A DNA stretch of 17,890 nt from Gaiellasilicea sp046594445 (GTDB taxonomy: Bacteria; Actinomycetota; Thermoleophilia; Gaiellales; Gaiellaceae): contig JBKJSM010000036.1 of the NCBI GenBank assembly GCA_046594445.1, forward strand, positions 1-17,890. The letters are read 5' to 3'. The position numbers were made by a program, and so were the translations under genes. The notes under the pieces were generated by a model. The model saw nothing but the letters and a program-made list of their open reading frames with translations, was not told the origin of the DNA and made no database searches. Position 1 is the stretch's first letter. The number at the start of each line of letters is the position of its first letter. Positions 1-7,402 of this stretch are shown here, piece after piece.

Positions 1-1262
1 TGCTCGGGTACGGGACGGTCGGGAGCGCCGTAGCGCGGCTGCTCGCCGACAGCGCAGACGACATCGGGCGTGCGACCGGGCACCGGCTCCGTCTCGTGCG
101 CGCGCTCGTGCGCGACATCAAGAAGGAACGCGAGTTCGCACCTGACGAGGGAGTGCTCACAACCGACTTCGCCCAGGTCCGCGACGACGACTCGATCGCG
201 ATCGTCGCGGAGGTGATGGGAGGCCTCGCGCCGACCGGGGACTACCTGCTCGAGCTCCTGCGCGCCGGCAAGCCGGTCGTGACCGCGAACAAGCAGCTGC
301 TGGCGCGCCGCAGCACTGAATTGTTTGCAGCGGCAGCAGAGGCCGGCGTGCAACTCCGCTTCGAGGCGTCGGTCTGCGCGGCGATCCCGGTGATCAAGGT
401 GCTCCGCGAGTCGCTCGTCGTCACGAACGTCCACCGCGTGCTCGGGATCGTCAATGGGACGACCAACTTCATCCTCACGCGCATGGAGGCAGGCGCGGGC
501 TACGAGGAGGCGCTCGCCGAGGCGCAACGGCTCGGCTATGCCGAGGCCGACCCGACGGAGGACGTCTCCGGAGCCGACGCAGCGGCGAAGATGGCGATCC
601 TCGCGAGCGTGGCGTTCGGCTCCCGGGTCGAGCTCGACGACGTCCGCTACGAGGGGATCGAGCGGATCCGGCCCGAGCACGTGGAGGCCGCGCGTGCGCT
701 CGACGCGGTCGTGCGCCTGGTGGGCACGGCGACGCTCGTGGACGGGGCGGTCGACGTCCGCGTCGGCCCCGCTCTCGTCGAGCGGCACCACCCGCTCGCC
801 TCGGTCGAGGGTCCGTTCAACGCCGTGATGCTGCACGGGGACGCGATCCGCGAGATCATGCTGGAAGGACCCGGCGCCGGCGGCCTCGAGACGGCGTCGG
901 CTGTGGTGGCGGACATGGTGAGCGTGCTCGGAACGACAGGGACGGGCTTCCTTCAGGGCGACGCCTGCTGGCGCTCCCTGCCGACGCTGCCCCCGGGCGA
1001 GCTTGCCGCGCCGTTCTACGTCAGGATCGCGCTCGAGGACCGGCCGGGCGTGCTCGCGCACGTTGCCGAGCGCTTCGCCGAGCAGGGAGTCTCGATCGCC
1101 CGTCTCTCGCAGCAGGTGCACAACGGCAGCGCGGCGCTCGACGTGGTCACCCACAGCGCGCCCTCCGGCCGTGTCGCCGACGCGCTCGACGCAATCGCGG
1201 CCCTCCCCGAGGTGCACACCCGCCCCGAGGCGCTCCGCGTCGTCACCGAGCGCGGCGTCTGA
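1..1262 (+). CDS. hom: Homoserine dehydrogenase, 5' end outside window
   Basis: Reduces L-aspartate 4-semialdehyde to L-homoserine with NAD(P)H, the branch point to threonine and methionine. The frame is open from base 3 and begins directly in the Rossmann loop (GYGTVGSAV), so only about ten N-terminal residues are missing; the GTG at 96 is internal, not the start. About 419 residues are visible. The family block GIVNGTTNFILT followed by LGYAEADPTEDVSGADAAAK (about 437-590) carries the catalytic and substrate-binding region. A C-terminal ACT domain begins near 1015 (FYVRIALEDRPGVLAHVAERF), the usual site of allosteric threonine control. The stop TGA shares its A with the ATG of the next gene (TGATG), so translation is probably coupled. 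Confidence 0.96.
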   Translation, partial: LGYGTVGSAVARLLADSADDIGRATGHRLRLVRALVRDIKKEREFAPDEGVLTTDFAQVRDDDSIAIVAEVMGGLAPTGDYLLELLRAGKPVVTANKQLLARRSTELFAAAAEAGVQLRFEASVCAAIPVIKVLRESLVVTNVHRVLGIVNGTTNFILTRMEAGAGYEEALAEAQRLGYAEADPTEDVSGADAAAKMAILASVAFGSRVELDDVRYEGIERIRPEHVEAARALDAVVRLVGTATLVDGAVDVRVGPALVERHHPLASVEGPFNAVMLHGDAIREIMLEGPGAGGLETASAVVADMVSVLGTTGTGFLQGDACWRSLPTLPPGELAAPFYVRIALEDRPGVLAHVAERFAEQGVSIARLSQQVHNGSAALDVVTHSAPSGRVADALDAIAALPEVHTRPEALRVVTERGV

Positions 1263-2116
1263 TGAGCGTCAGCGTCACGCTCGGCGAGGGGTCGACGCCG
1301 CTCCTCTCCCTGCCGCGCTTGTCGGCGCGACTCGGCGTCGAGCTCTGGGCCAAGTGGGAGGGCGCGAACCCGACCGGATCGTTCAAGGACCGCGGGATGG
1401 CGGTCGCGGTCTCGCGCGCGCTCGAGCGCGGCGCCGCCGGCGTCGTCTGCGCGTCGACGGGCAACACGGCGGCATCGGCGGCCGCTTACGCAGCCCGCGC
1501 CGGCCTGCGTGCGGTGGTGGTAACGAGCCGCGGCAGCGTTGCGAGCGGGAAGGTGATCCAGGCGCGCGCGGTCGGCGTCGAGCTGCGGGAGATCGACGGG
1601 ACGTTCAACGAGGCGCACCTCGAGGCGCGGCGGCTCGCGGAGGCCGAAGGTCTCGTCAACGTCAACTCGATCAATCCGGACCGGATCGAGGGGCAGGCCT
1701 CGGCGGCGCGCGAGGTGCTCGAGCAGCTCGGCAGCCTGCCCGACGTGCTCGCGCTGCCCTTCGGCGGGGGCGGCAACACGGTGAGCTACGCGAAGGGATT
1801 CGGCGAGACGTTGCCGCGCTTCCTGCTCGGCGAGGCGGCGCAGCGCCAGGACACGTTCGCGAGCGCGATCCGCATCGCCGAGCCTGTGCACCAGCATGAG
1901 GTCGACGAGGTGCTGGAGCGCTCCGGCGGGCAGGTCGTGGCTCTGCCGGAGGCGGATCTCGAGCGGGCGTGGCGCTCGCTCGCGCGCGAGGAAGGCATCT
2001 TCTGCGAGCCCGCCAGCGCCGCCGGCCTCGCGGCGGTCGAGGCGGCCGGGTTGCGCGACGTGCGGGTCGTCTGCGTCGTCACCGGTCACGGCCTCAAGGA
2101 TCCCGACGCAGTCTGA
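1262..2116 (+). CDS. thrC: Threonine synthase, unusually short form
   Basis: PLP-dependent enzyme converting O-phospho-L-homoserine to threonine. Visible motifs: TGSFKDRGM with the PLP lysine K42, ASTGNTAASAAAYAARAG (63-81), NSINPDRIEGQ (135-145), EEGIFCEPASAAG (243-255) and TGHGLKDPD (274-282). At 284 residues it is much shorter than the roughly 350-360 of typical bacterial ThrC. Compared from memory with actinobacterial and Thermus ThrC, it lacks about 30 N-terminal residues, a stretch between KGFGE and the AIRI motif, and about 25 C-terminal residues. The phosphate loop reads PFGGGGN where PVGNAGN is usual. It has no zinc ribbon, unlike the paralogue at 6161-7381. It lies between hom and thrB, which supports a threonine role; whether this compact form is active is unknown. 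Confidence 0.9.
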   Translation: MSVSVTLGEGSTPLLSLPRLSARLGVELWAKWEGANPTGSFKDRGMAVAVSRALERGAAGVVCASTGNTAASAAAYAARAGLRAVVVTSRGSVASGKVIQARAVGVELREIDGTFNEAHLEARRLAEAEGLVNVNSINPDRIEGQASAAREVLEQLGSLPDVLALPFGGGGNTVSYAKGFGETLPRFLLGEAAQRQDTFASAIRIAEPVHQHEVDEVLERSGGQVVALPEADLERAWRSLAREEGIFCEPASAAGLAAVEAAGLRDVRVVCVVTGHGLKDPDAV

Positions 2117-2936
2117 GCCGGCAACCCTCCGGGTTCGCGCGCCGGCGACGACCGCGAACATCGGCCCCGGCTTCGACTGTGCGGGCGCCGCGCTCGAGCT
2201 CTGGAACGAGCTCGAGCTCCGCCCGGGCGACGGCCCCGTCGACCGCGAGCATCTGGGCGTGCGCGCCTTCGAGCGCATCGCTCCGGCGGATGGCTGGAGC
2301 TTCGACTTCACCGACAACATCCCCCAGGCCCGCGGACTGGGCTCGAGCGCCTCGATCGTGGCTCTCGGGCTCGTCGCGGGGGCGATCGTGGCAGAGCTGG
2401 AGCCGACCGCCGACGAGCTGCTCGCCCTCGGGATCGAGCTCGAGGGGCACGGGGACAACCTCGCCGCCGCCCTTGTGGGCGGCGTCTGCCTGACGTGGGG
2501 TACGCGGATCGCCCGGATCGCCGACACGACGCCCGCCATTCCGGTCGCGGTCGTCCCGGCCACCCGCGTCGACACCCAGGCTTCGCGAGCCTCGCTCCCG
2601 CAGGCCGTCCCGCATGCCGACGCGGCGTTCTCCGCCGGCCGCGCGGCGCTCCTTGGCGCAGCGCTGGCCAGCCGCTCGGCCGATCTGTTCGCAGCGGCGC
2701 TCCAGGACAGGCTGCACGAGCCGTACCGCGCCGAGAGCTCCCCCCTCCTCGGCCGGATCCGCGAGCGCCTGCCCACCGCGGCCCTCGGCGCGACACTTTC
2801 CGGCGCCGGTCCGACGGTGATCGTCTGGGCGCGGAAGGGCCAAGACGTAGCGTGCACCAACGAGCTTCGATCCCAGTTTCCGAACGAGCACGTCCTACCA
2901 CTCGCGATCTCCCCGACAGGAGCCGGACTGACATGA
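2106..2936 (+). CDS. thrB: Homoserine kinase (start codon uncertain)
   Basis: GHMP-family kinase that phosphorylates homoserine to O-phosphohomoserine, the ThrC substrate. Conserved parts: N-terminal LRVRAPATTANIGPGFD (from 2127), ATP loop PQARGLGSSAS (about 2322-2355), EGHGDNLAAALVGG (2442-2484; a proline is usual where G stands in GHGDN) and the C-terminal LSGAGPTVIVWA (about 2796-2832). The homology begins at about 2121, but no ATG, GTG or TTG exists in this frame between 1896 and 2259. The start given (ACG at 2106, 5 nt after AAGGA at 2096-2100) is a placeholder. The 1896 ATG would add about 75 residues read out of frame through thrC; the 2259 GTG would remove motif 1. The 3' end overlaps ilvD by 4 nt (ATGA). 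Confidence 0.85.
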   Translation, partial: TQSEPATLRVRAPATTANIGPGFDCAGAALELWNELELRPGDGPVDREHLGVRAFERIAPADGWSFDFTDNIPQARGLGSSASIVALGLVAGAIVAELEPTADELLALGIELEGHGDNLAAALVGGVCLTWGTRIARIADTTPAIPVAVVPATRVDTQASRASLPQAVPHADAAFSAGRAALLGAALASRSADLFAAALQDRLHEPYRAESSPLLGRIRERLPTAALGATLSGAGPTVIVWARKGQDVACTNELRSQFPNEHVLPLAISPTGAGLT

Positions 2937-4642
2937 CCGAGCCCGAGAACCCGTACGACCGCCCCTCCGATCCCGCCAAGCGCCACAGCGCTGCGCTGAC
3001 GGACGGGGCCGATCGCGCGCCGGCGCGCGCGATGCTGAAGGGCACCGGCTTCACCGACGAGGATCTCGCGCGTCCGCTGGTCGGGGTCGCGACGAGCTGG
3101 ATCGAGACGATGCCGTGCAACCTGAACCAGCGCGCGCTCGCCCAGCACGTCAAGCGGGGCATCCGCGAGGCGGGTGGCACGCCGATGGAGTTCAACACGA
3201 TCGCAGTGTCCGACGGCGTCTCGATGGGGACCGAGGGAATGCGCGCGTCGCTCGTCTCGCGCGAGGTGATCGCGGACTCGATCGAGCTCGTCGTGCGAGG
3301 GCACCTGTTCGACGGGCTCGTCTGCCTGGTCGGCTGCGACAAGACGATCCCGGCGGCCGTGATGGCGCTGGCGCGGCTCGACGTGCCCGGTCTTGCGCTC
3401 TACAACGGCTCGATCGCGCCCGGCCGCTACAAGGGCGCCGACGTGACGATCCAGGACGTCTTCGAGGCGGTCGGGGCACACGCCGCGGGGACGATGAGCG
3501 GCGCGGAGGTGCACGCGCTCGAAAGCGTCGCCTGCCCCGGCGCCGGCGCGTGCGGCGGGCAGTTCACCGCGAACACGATGTCAACGGCGCTCGACTTCCT
3601 CGGCATCTCCCCGGCCGGCCTGAACGGAATCCCGGCGCTGCATCCGTCCAAGGAGGAGGCCGCCTACGAGGCGGGCGTGCTTGCGATGCGGCTCGTGCGA
3701 GACGACGTGCGGCCTTCACACATCATCACGCGTGAGGCGCTCGACAACGCCGCGGCGTCGATCGCGGCCAGCGGCGGCTCGACCAACGGCGTGCTGCACC
3801 TGCTCGCAATCGCGCGCGAGCTCGGCATCCCGTACACGCTCGAGGACTTCGACGCAGTCGCAGCGCGGACGCCGGTGATCGCGAGCCTCAAGCCGGGCGG
3901 CCGCTTCGTGGCGACGGACATGCACGCGGCGGGTGGTGTCGCGCTCGTCGCGCGCGAGCTCTTGAAGCGGGACGACCTGCTGACCGGATCGGCGCCGAAC
4001 GTCGACGGGCGCTCGCTCGCGCAGATCGCCGCAGCGGTGGAGGAGACGGAAGGCCAGGAGGTCGTCGTCCCGCTCGAGACGCCGTTGAAGGCAACCGGCG
4101 GTCTGCGGGTGATCTACGGCAACCTGGCGCCGGACGGCGCGATCGTGAAGCTCGCCGGCCACGAGCGGCTCGTCCACCGTGGCCCGGCGCGCGTCTTCGA
4201 CTCGGAGGAGGCCTGCTTCGCGGCGGTTAAGGCGCGCGCCGTGCACCCCGGAGACGTCGTCGTGATTCGCTACGAGGGCCCCGCCGGCGGCCCCGGGATG
4301 CGGGAGATGCTGCACGTGACAGCCGCGATCGTGGGAGAGGGGCTGTCCGACTCGGTTGCGCTCGTCACCGACGGCCGCTTCTCGGGGGCGACCCACGGCT
4401 TCATGGTCGGCCACGTGACTCCGGAGGCTTTCCACGGCGGCCCGCTGGCCGCGCTGGAGGAAGGCGACACGGTCGTGCTCGACGTCGAGTCGCGCGAGCT
4501 GCGAGTCGAGCTCTCCGACGACGAGCTCGCCGCCCGGCTCGAGGCCTGGTCGCCGCCGGAGCCCCGCTACAAGACCGGCGTGCTCGCCAAGTACGCGCGC
4601 CTCGTCTCGTCAGCGTCGGAAGGAGCGGTGACTCGGCCCTAA
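2933..4642 (+). CDS. ilvD: Dihydroxy-acid dehydratase
   Basis: Iron-sulfur enzyme of branched-chain amino acid synthesis: dehydrates 2,3-dihydroxy-isovalerate and 2,3-dihydroxy-3-methylvalerate to the keto acids of valine and isoleucine. The product has 569 residues, normal for the family. Cysteines at 62 (PCNLNQ), 135 (VGCDKTIP) and 207 (GAGACGGQ) match the three cluster ligands of the [2Fe-2S] class. Other signatures: NTIAVSDGVSMGTEGM (88-103) and the C-terminal TDGRFSGATHGFMVGHV. The ATG at 2933 overlaps the thrB stop and follows a CAGGAG ribosome site (2917-2922), so a longer upstream start inside thrB is not needed. Its place behind hom-thrC-thrB fits threonine feeding isoleucine synthesis. 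The 3' end overlaps the convergent DUF1003 gene by 4 nt. Confidence 0.96.
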   Translation: MTEPENPYDRPSDPAKRHSAALTDGADRAPARAMLKGTGFTDEDLARPLVGVATSWIETMPCNLNQRALAQHVKRGIREAGGTPMEFNTIAVSDGVSMGTEGMRASLVSREVIADSIELVVRGHLFDGLVCLVGCDKTIPAAVMALARLDVPGLALYNGSIAPGRYKGADVTIQDVFEAVGAHAAGTMSGAEVHALESVACPGAGACGGQFTANTMSTALDFLGISPAGLNGIPALHPSKEEAAYEAGVLAMRLVRDDVRPSHIITREALDNAAASIAASGGSTNGVLHLLAIARELGIPYTLEDFDAVAARTPVIASLKPGGRFVATDMHAAGGVALVARELLKRDDLLTGSAPNVDGRSLAQIAAAVEETEGQEVVVPLETPLKATGGLRVIYGNLAPDGAIVKLAGHERLVHRGPARVFDSEEACFAAVKARAVHPGDVVVIRYEGPAGGPGMREMLHVTAAIVGEGLSDSVALVTDGRFSGATHGFMVGHVTPEAFHGGPLAALEEGDTVVLDVESRELRVELSDDELAARLEAWSPPEPRYKTGVLAKYARLVSSASEGAVTRP

Positions 4643-5112
4643 GACTCGGGCTGCACGGAGGGGAGGCGCGCGTGAATCTCTCGCGTCAGCACCTCGATCT
4701 TCTCCGTCAAAACCTTGTCCTCCTGTGTCAGCGCGGTATTCGCCTCGATCAAGAGCTTCAGGCTGGCGGTGTCCGCCTTGATCGCCGTCTCCCGATCCTG
4801 CAACTGTTTCAAGACGTCCTCGCGGTGCGCCTCGAGCCGGTTGACCGCATCCTTGTCTCTGTCCGCCTGACGGGTCTGCGCGAGCAGGATCAGCGGCGCA
4901 GCGTAGGCAGCCTGCGTCGAGAACGCGAGATTGAGCAGGATGAACGGGTAAGGATCCCAGCGGAGGCCGACCGCGACGGCGTTGATCGCGATCCAGACGA
5001 TCACGGCCGCGGTCTGAGCGAGGATGTACTTCGGCGTCCCGAACATGCGGGCAGCAGCCTCGGCCCGCTGGCCGAAACTGTCTTCACCAAATGCGGACGG
5101 CGCGTGCGGCAC
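4639..5112 (-). CDS. DUF1003 family membrane protein
   Basis: Small inner-membrane protein of unknown function. With GTG at 5112 as start it has 157 residues: two membrane segments (about 29-50, YILAQTAAVIVWIAINAVAV, and 57-78) separated by the family block RWDPYPFILLNLAFSTQAAYAAP, then AQTRQADRDKDA and a charged helical tail (about 82-148) likely to form a coiled coil. The frame stays open to 5745, but upstream of 5163 that is the antisense shadow of the PAP2 gene. No ATG or clear ribosome site is present; the other candidate, ATG at 5046, would cut off conserved sequence. It lies 50 nt behind the PAP2 gene on the same strand and may be cotranscribed. Confidence 0.8.
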   Translation of the reverse strand: MPHAPSAFGEDSFGQRAEAAARMFGTPKYILAQTAAVIVWIAINAVAVGLRWDPYPFILLNLAFSTQAAYAAPLILLAQTRQADRDKDAVNRLEAHREDVLKQLQDRETAIKADTASLKLLIEANTALTQEDKVLTEKIEVLTREIHARLPSVQPES

Positions 5113-5162
5113 GAAATAGTGTTCGCGCCGGCCGGAACCGCTCCTGCCCGAGGGCGGCAGCC

Positions 5163-5927
5163 TCAGCTTCGGGTCAGCCGGCGAGCGAACCGATCGGCGC
5201 GAGAGCCGGTGAGGCGTGCGACGAGGCGTTCGCCGTACGCCGTCCGCAGAGCAAGCGAGAGCGCCAGCCAGGTCGCGCCTCCGGCAACGCCGGCGAGGAC
5301 GTCCGAGAGATAGTGCACGCCGAGATAGAGACGGCTGAAGCCGATCAGCGCCACAACGAGAGCGGTTGACGCCAGGATAAGCGTCCGCGCACGTCGCGAG
5401 TCGAAGCGGCCCCAGAGCAGGCACGCGAACGCGCCGTAGGTGGCGGCGGAGATCATGGCGTGGCCGCTCGGGAACGAGTACGTGTCCAGGTGGACGAAGC
5501 CGACCTCGGGCCTCGGACGCTGGAACGAGAGCTTCAAGATCAGGTTGACCAGCTCTGCCCCACCGAGGACGAGCGGGAGGAACGCCGCGTCGACAAGGCG
5601 GCGTCGGCGGTAGAGCACGACGCACACCACACCCGCAATCGCCAGCGCGAAGGCGGGGCTGCCAACGACCGTGATCGCGCGAAAGAGATCGAGAACGGCC
5701 GATCCCCGATGATCCGACAGCCAACGCGCGAAGGAGACGTCCCACCGCGCGAGCGGATCCTTCGTCAGGTAGTCCTCCGCGATCCTGGCGAAGAGGAGCG
5801 CAGAGCCGAGCGCGGCAAGAAGTGCGAGGGCCGCCTGCCGCCGCTCCGGAGCGTGCCAGACGGCGGCTATCCAGATCGCGGGCCGCCAGGCCCGATGGGC
5901 GCGACCGCCGGCGTCGATCCGCGTCAT
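5163..5927 (-). CDS. PAP2 family phosphatase, membrane-bound
   Basis: Type 2 phosphatidic acid phosphatase, probably acting on lipid phosphates (phosphatidate, undecaprenyl pyrophosphate or similar) at the outer face of the membrane. The three family motifs are complete: K132-x6-R139-P140 (KLSFQRPRP), PSGH at 153-156, and SR-x5-H-x3-D at 198-209 (SRLYLGVHYLSD). There are about five to six hydrophobic segments (34-50, 80-106, 113-131, 157-172, 182-197, 207-224). The 254-residue length is usual. I chose ATG 5927, with GGAGAG about 10 nt upstream; GTG 5945 or 5972 are alternatives, since AGGAGG lies between them. It is divergent from the riboswitch-controlled gene at 6161. The substrate cannot be told from sequence. 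Confidence 0.88.
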   Translation of the reverse strand: MTRIDAGGRAHRAWRPAIWIAAVWHAPERRQAALALLAALGSALLFARIAEDYLTKDPLARWDVSFARWLSDHRGSAVLDLFRAITVVGSPAFALAIAGVVCVVLYRRRRLVDAAFLPLVLGGAELVNLILKLSFQRPRPEVGFVHLDTYSFPSGHAMISAATYGAFACLLWGRFDSRRARTLILASTALVVALIGFSRLYLGVHYLSDVLAGVAGGATWLALSLALRTAYGERLVARLTGSRADRFARRLTRS

Positions 5928-5988
5928 GCGGCTGAAGCTCTCCACCCCCGAAGGGTACCTCCTGGGCTCCACGCGCCCGCGAATCGTG

Positions 5989-6004
5989 CTTTACTTTGTA
6001 AACT
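5989..6004 (+). promoter_or_regulatory. Repeated 16-bp near-palindrome, copy A
   Basis: CTTTACTTTGTAAACT, containing the inverted repeat TTTAC-TTT-GTAAA. It is an A/T-rich island in GC-rich DNA, between the PAP2 gene and the SAM riboswitch. It matches copy B (7386-7401) at 12 of 16 positions and copy C (11409-11424) at 11 of 16. It may be an operator or part of a promoter (TAAACT resembles a -10 box that would start RNA just before the riboswitch). Confidence 0.45.
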
Positions 6005-6020
6005 GATTCGCAACGTGAGG

Positions 6021-6036
6021 GCGGGATTCGTCCCGC
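6021..6036 (+). promoter_or_regulatory. Hairpin overlapping riboswitch P1
   Basis: GCGGGA-TTCG-TCCCGC forms a perfect 6-bp stem with a TTCG loop. Its 3' arm (6031-6036) shares 6034-6036 with the 5' strand of riboswitch helix P1, so the two helices cannot form together. This is a candidate switching partner; function is inference. Confidence 0.4.
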
Positions 6037-6141
6037 TCCGCATCAAGAGAGGTCGAGGGATCCGGCCCGACGACGCCTCGGCAACCTGCCCCAGCGCAAG
6101 GTGCCAGCCGGCCGAGCAACCGCTCGGATCGATGTAGAGCG
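6034..6141 (+). promoter_or_regulatory. SAM-I (S-box) riboswitch
   Basis: Cis-acting S-adenosylmethionine sensor in the leader of the downstream threonine-synthase-family gene. The core matches the S-box consensus in order: ATCAAGAGAGG (6042-6052), GAGGGATCCGGCCCGA (6055-6070), CTCGGCAACC (6078-6087), AAGGTGCCA (6098-6106), then a perfect P4 hairpin CCGAGC-AACC-GCTCGG (6112-6127). P1 closes CGCTC (6034-6038) with GAGCG (6137-6141), continued inward by GCATC with GATGT. No terminator with a T-run follows. The ribosome site AGGAGG (6151-6156) lies 9 nt past P1, so control of translation is more likely than termination. CCTCC at 6175-6179 could pair with that site. Confidence 0.92.
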
Positions 6142-6160
6142 ACTGGACGAAGGAGGACGA

Positions 6161-7381
6161 ATGGCCCCGACAAACCTCCGTTGCCGCAACTGCGGCAGCG
6201 AGCACGGCCTCGACGGAACCGGTACCTGCCCCTCGTGCTGGGGCCCCCTCGAGCCCGTCTACGACCTCGACGAGCTCCGCCCGCGCCTGACGCGGGAGCT
6301 GATCGCCGCCGGCCCACCGTCGCTCTGGCGCTACGGGCCGCTGCTACCGGTCGAGACGCCGGCGGAGCCGCGGCTCGCCCCTGGCTTCACCCCGCTCGTC
6401 AGCGCCCCGCGACTCGCGGAGGCGCTCGGCCTGCGCGAGCTCTACCTCAAGCTGGATACAGCGAACCCGACGCACTCCTTCAAGGATCGTGTGGTCGCGG
6501 TCGCGTGCGCAAAGGCGCAGGAGCTCGGGCTCGGGACGCTCGCGTGCTCGTCGACCGGCAACCTCGCCGGCGCGGTGGCGGCGCGCGCGGCCGTGGAAGG
6601 GCTGAACGCGGCCGTCTTCTGCCCGGCGGGCCTCGAGCGGGAGAAGCTGGTCTCGGCCGCCGCATACGGCGCAACGGTCTACGAGGTACGGGGCAGCTAC
6701 GACGACTGCAGCCGGCTGACGGTCGAGCTCTCCTTCGAGCTGCCCTGGGCGTTCGTGAACGTGGGCCTGCGCTCCTACTACGCGGAAGGCTCGAAGACGG
6801 TCGCCTACGAGGTGGCCGAGCAGCTCGGGTGGCGGCTCCCCGATGTCGTCATCTGCCCGGTCGCATCCGGCTCGCTCTTCTCGAAGGTGCACCAGGGCTT
6901 CGGCGACTTCCTCGAGCTCGGACTCGTCTCGGGCGCTCGGCCCCGCCTCTTCGGCGCGCAGGCGCAGGGCTGCGAGCCGGTCGCCGCCGCCTACCGCGAG
7001 GAGCGGAAGGTGACGCCGATCCGACCCCGGACGAAGGCCAGCTCGCTCGCGATCGGCAACCCCGCCGACGGTGACCACGCGCTTGCTGCCGCCCGCAGCT
7101 CCGGAGGCGCCATCTACTCGGTGCCGGAGGACGAGATCGGAGCGAACATGGCGCTGCTCGCGGAGCGATCCGGCGTCTTCGGCGAGGCCGCAACCGGAAT
7201 CTGCCTCGGCGCGCTCCGGAAGGCGATCGCCGAAGGGAGCGTGACCGCAGACGACTGCGTCGTCCTGCTCGTCACGGGTGACGGCCTGAAGACTCCCGGC
7301 CCGGTGGCCGGCCGCCTCGCGTCGATCGCGATCGACGCCGACGCCGACGCCCTGCTGGAGCAGCTCGGAGTCGCCGTTTGA
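6161..7381 (+). CDS. Threonine-synthase-family PLP enzyme with zinc ribbon
   Basis: Fold-type II PLP enzyme of 406 residues that would be annotated threonine synthase. An N-terminal zinc ribbon has C8, C11, C23 and C26 (CRNC, CPSC). The PLP lysine is K108 in PTHSFKDRVV, where classical ThrC has PTGSFKDRG. Further: SSTGNLAGAVAARAA (130-144), PVASGSLFSKVHQGF (233-247) in place of the PVGNAGN loop, SLAIGNPADG (295-304), VTGDGLKT (371-378). These belong to the clade of zinc-ribbon enzymes, distinct from the thrC at 1262. The start is ATG 6161, 4 nt after AGGAGG; an earlier GTG (6101) lies inside the riboswitch. SAM-riboswitch control points to methionine metabolism, so the substrate may be O-phosphohomoserine with a product other than threonine; that is inference. 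Confidence 0.88.
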   Translation: MAPTNLRCRNCGSEHGLDGTGTCPSCWGPLEPVYDLDELRPRLTRELIAAGPPSLWRYGPLLPVETPAEPRLAPGFTPLVSAPRLAEALGLRELYLKLDTANPTHSFKDRVVAVACAKAQELGLGTLACSSTGNLAGAVAARAAVEGLNAAVFCPAGLEREKLVSAAAYGATVYEVRGSYDDCSRLTVELSFELPWAFVNVGLRSYYAEGSKTVAYEVAEQLGWRLPDVVICPVASGSLFSKVHQGFGDFLELGLVSGARPRLFGAQAQGCEPVAAAYREERKVTPIRPRTKASSLAIGNPADGDHALAAARSSGGAIYSVPEDEIGANMALLAERSGVFGEAATGICLGALRKAIAEGSVTADDCVVLLVTGDGLKTPGPVAGRLASIAIDADADALLEQLGVAV

Positions 7382-7385
7382 ACAA

Positions 7386-7401
7386 CTTTACTTCCTACAG
7401 T
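7386..7401 (+). promoter_or_regulatory. Repeated 16-bp near-palindrome, copy B
   Basis: CTTTACTTCCTACAGT, 5 nt behind the zinc-ribbon gene and 122 nt before leuB. It matches copy C at 13 of 16 positions. Left CTTTA and right TACAG are near-inverted. This is a likely operator or promoter element for the leuB transcript. Confidence 0.45.
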
Positions 7402-7402
7402 G

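Noticed and set aside
2192..2217. 10-bp inverted repeat in thrB
   Set aside because: Arises from GAG/CTC codons for repeated Glu-Leu; expected in GC-biased coding DNA.
1016..3514. Open frame of 832 codons on the - strand
   Set aside because: Antisense to hom, thrC, thrB and ilvD; Arg/Ala-rich shadow of GC-biased codons with no recognisable domain.
5113..5745. N-terminal extension of the DUF1003 gene
   Set aside because: Reads antisense-free but out of frame through the PAP2 gene; no conserved sequence before about residue 8 of the chosen start.
6101..6160. GTG 6101 as start of the zinc-ribbon gene
   Set aside because: It lies within the conserved AAGGTGCCA of the riboswitch; ATG 6161 has AGGAGG 4 nt upstream and starts just before the zinc ribbon.
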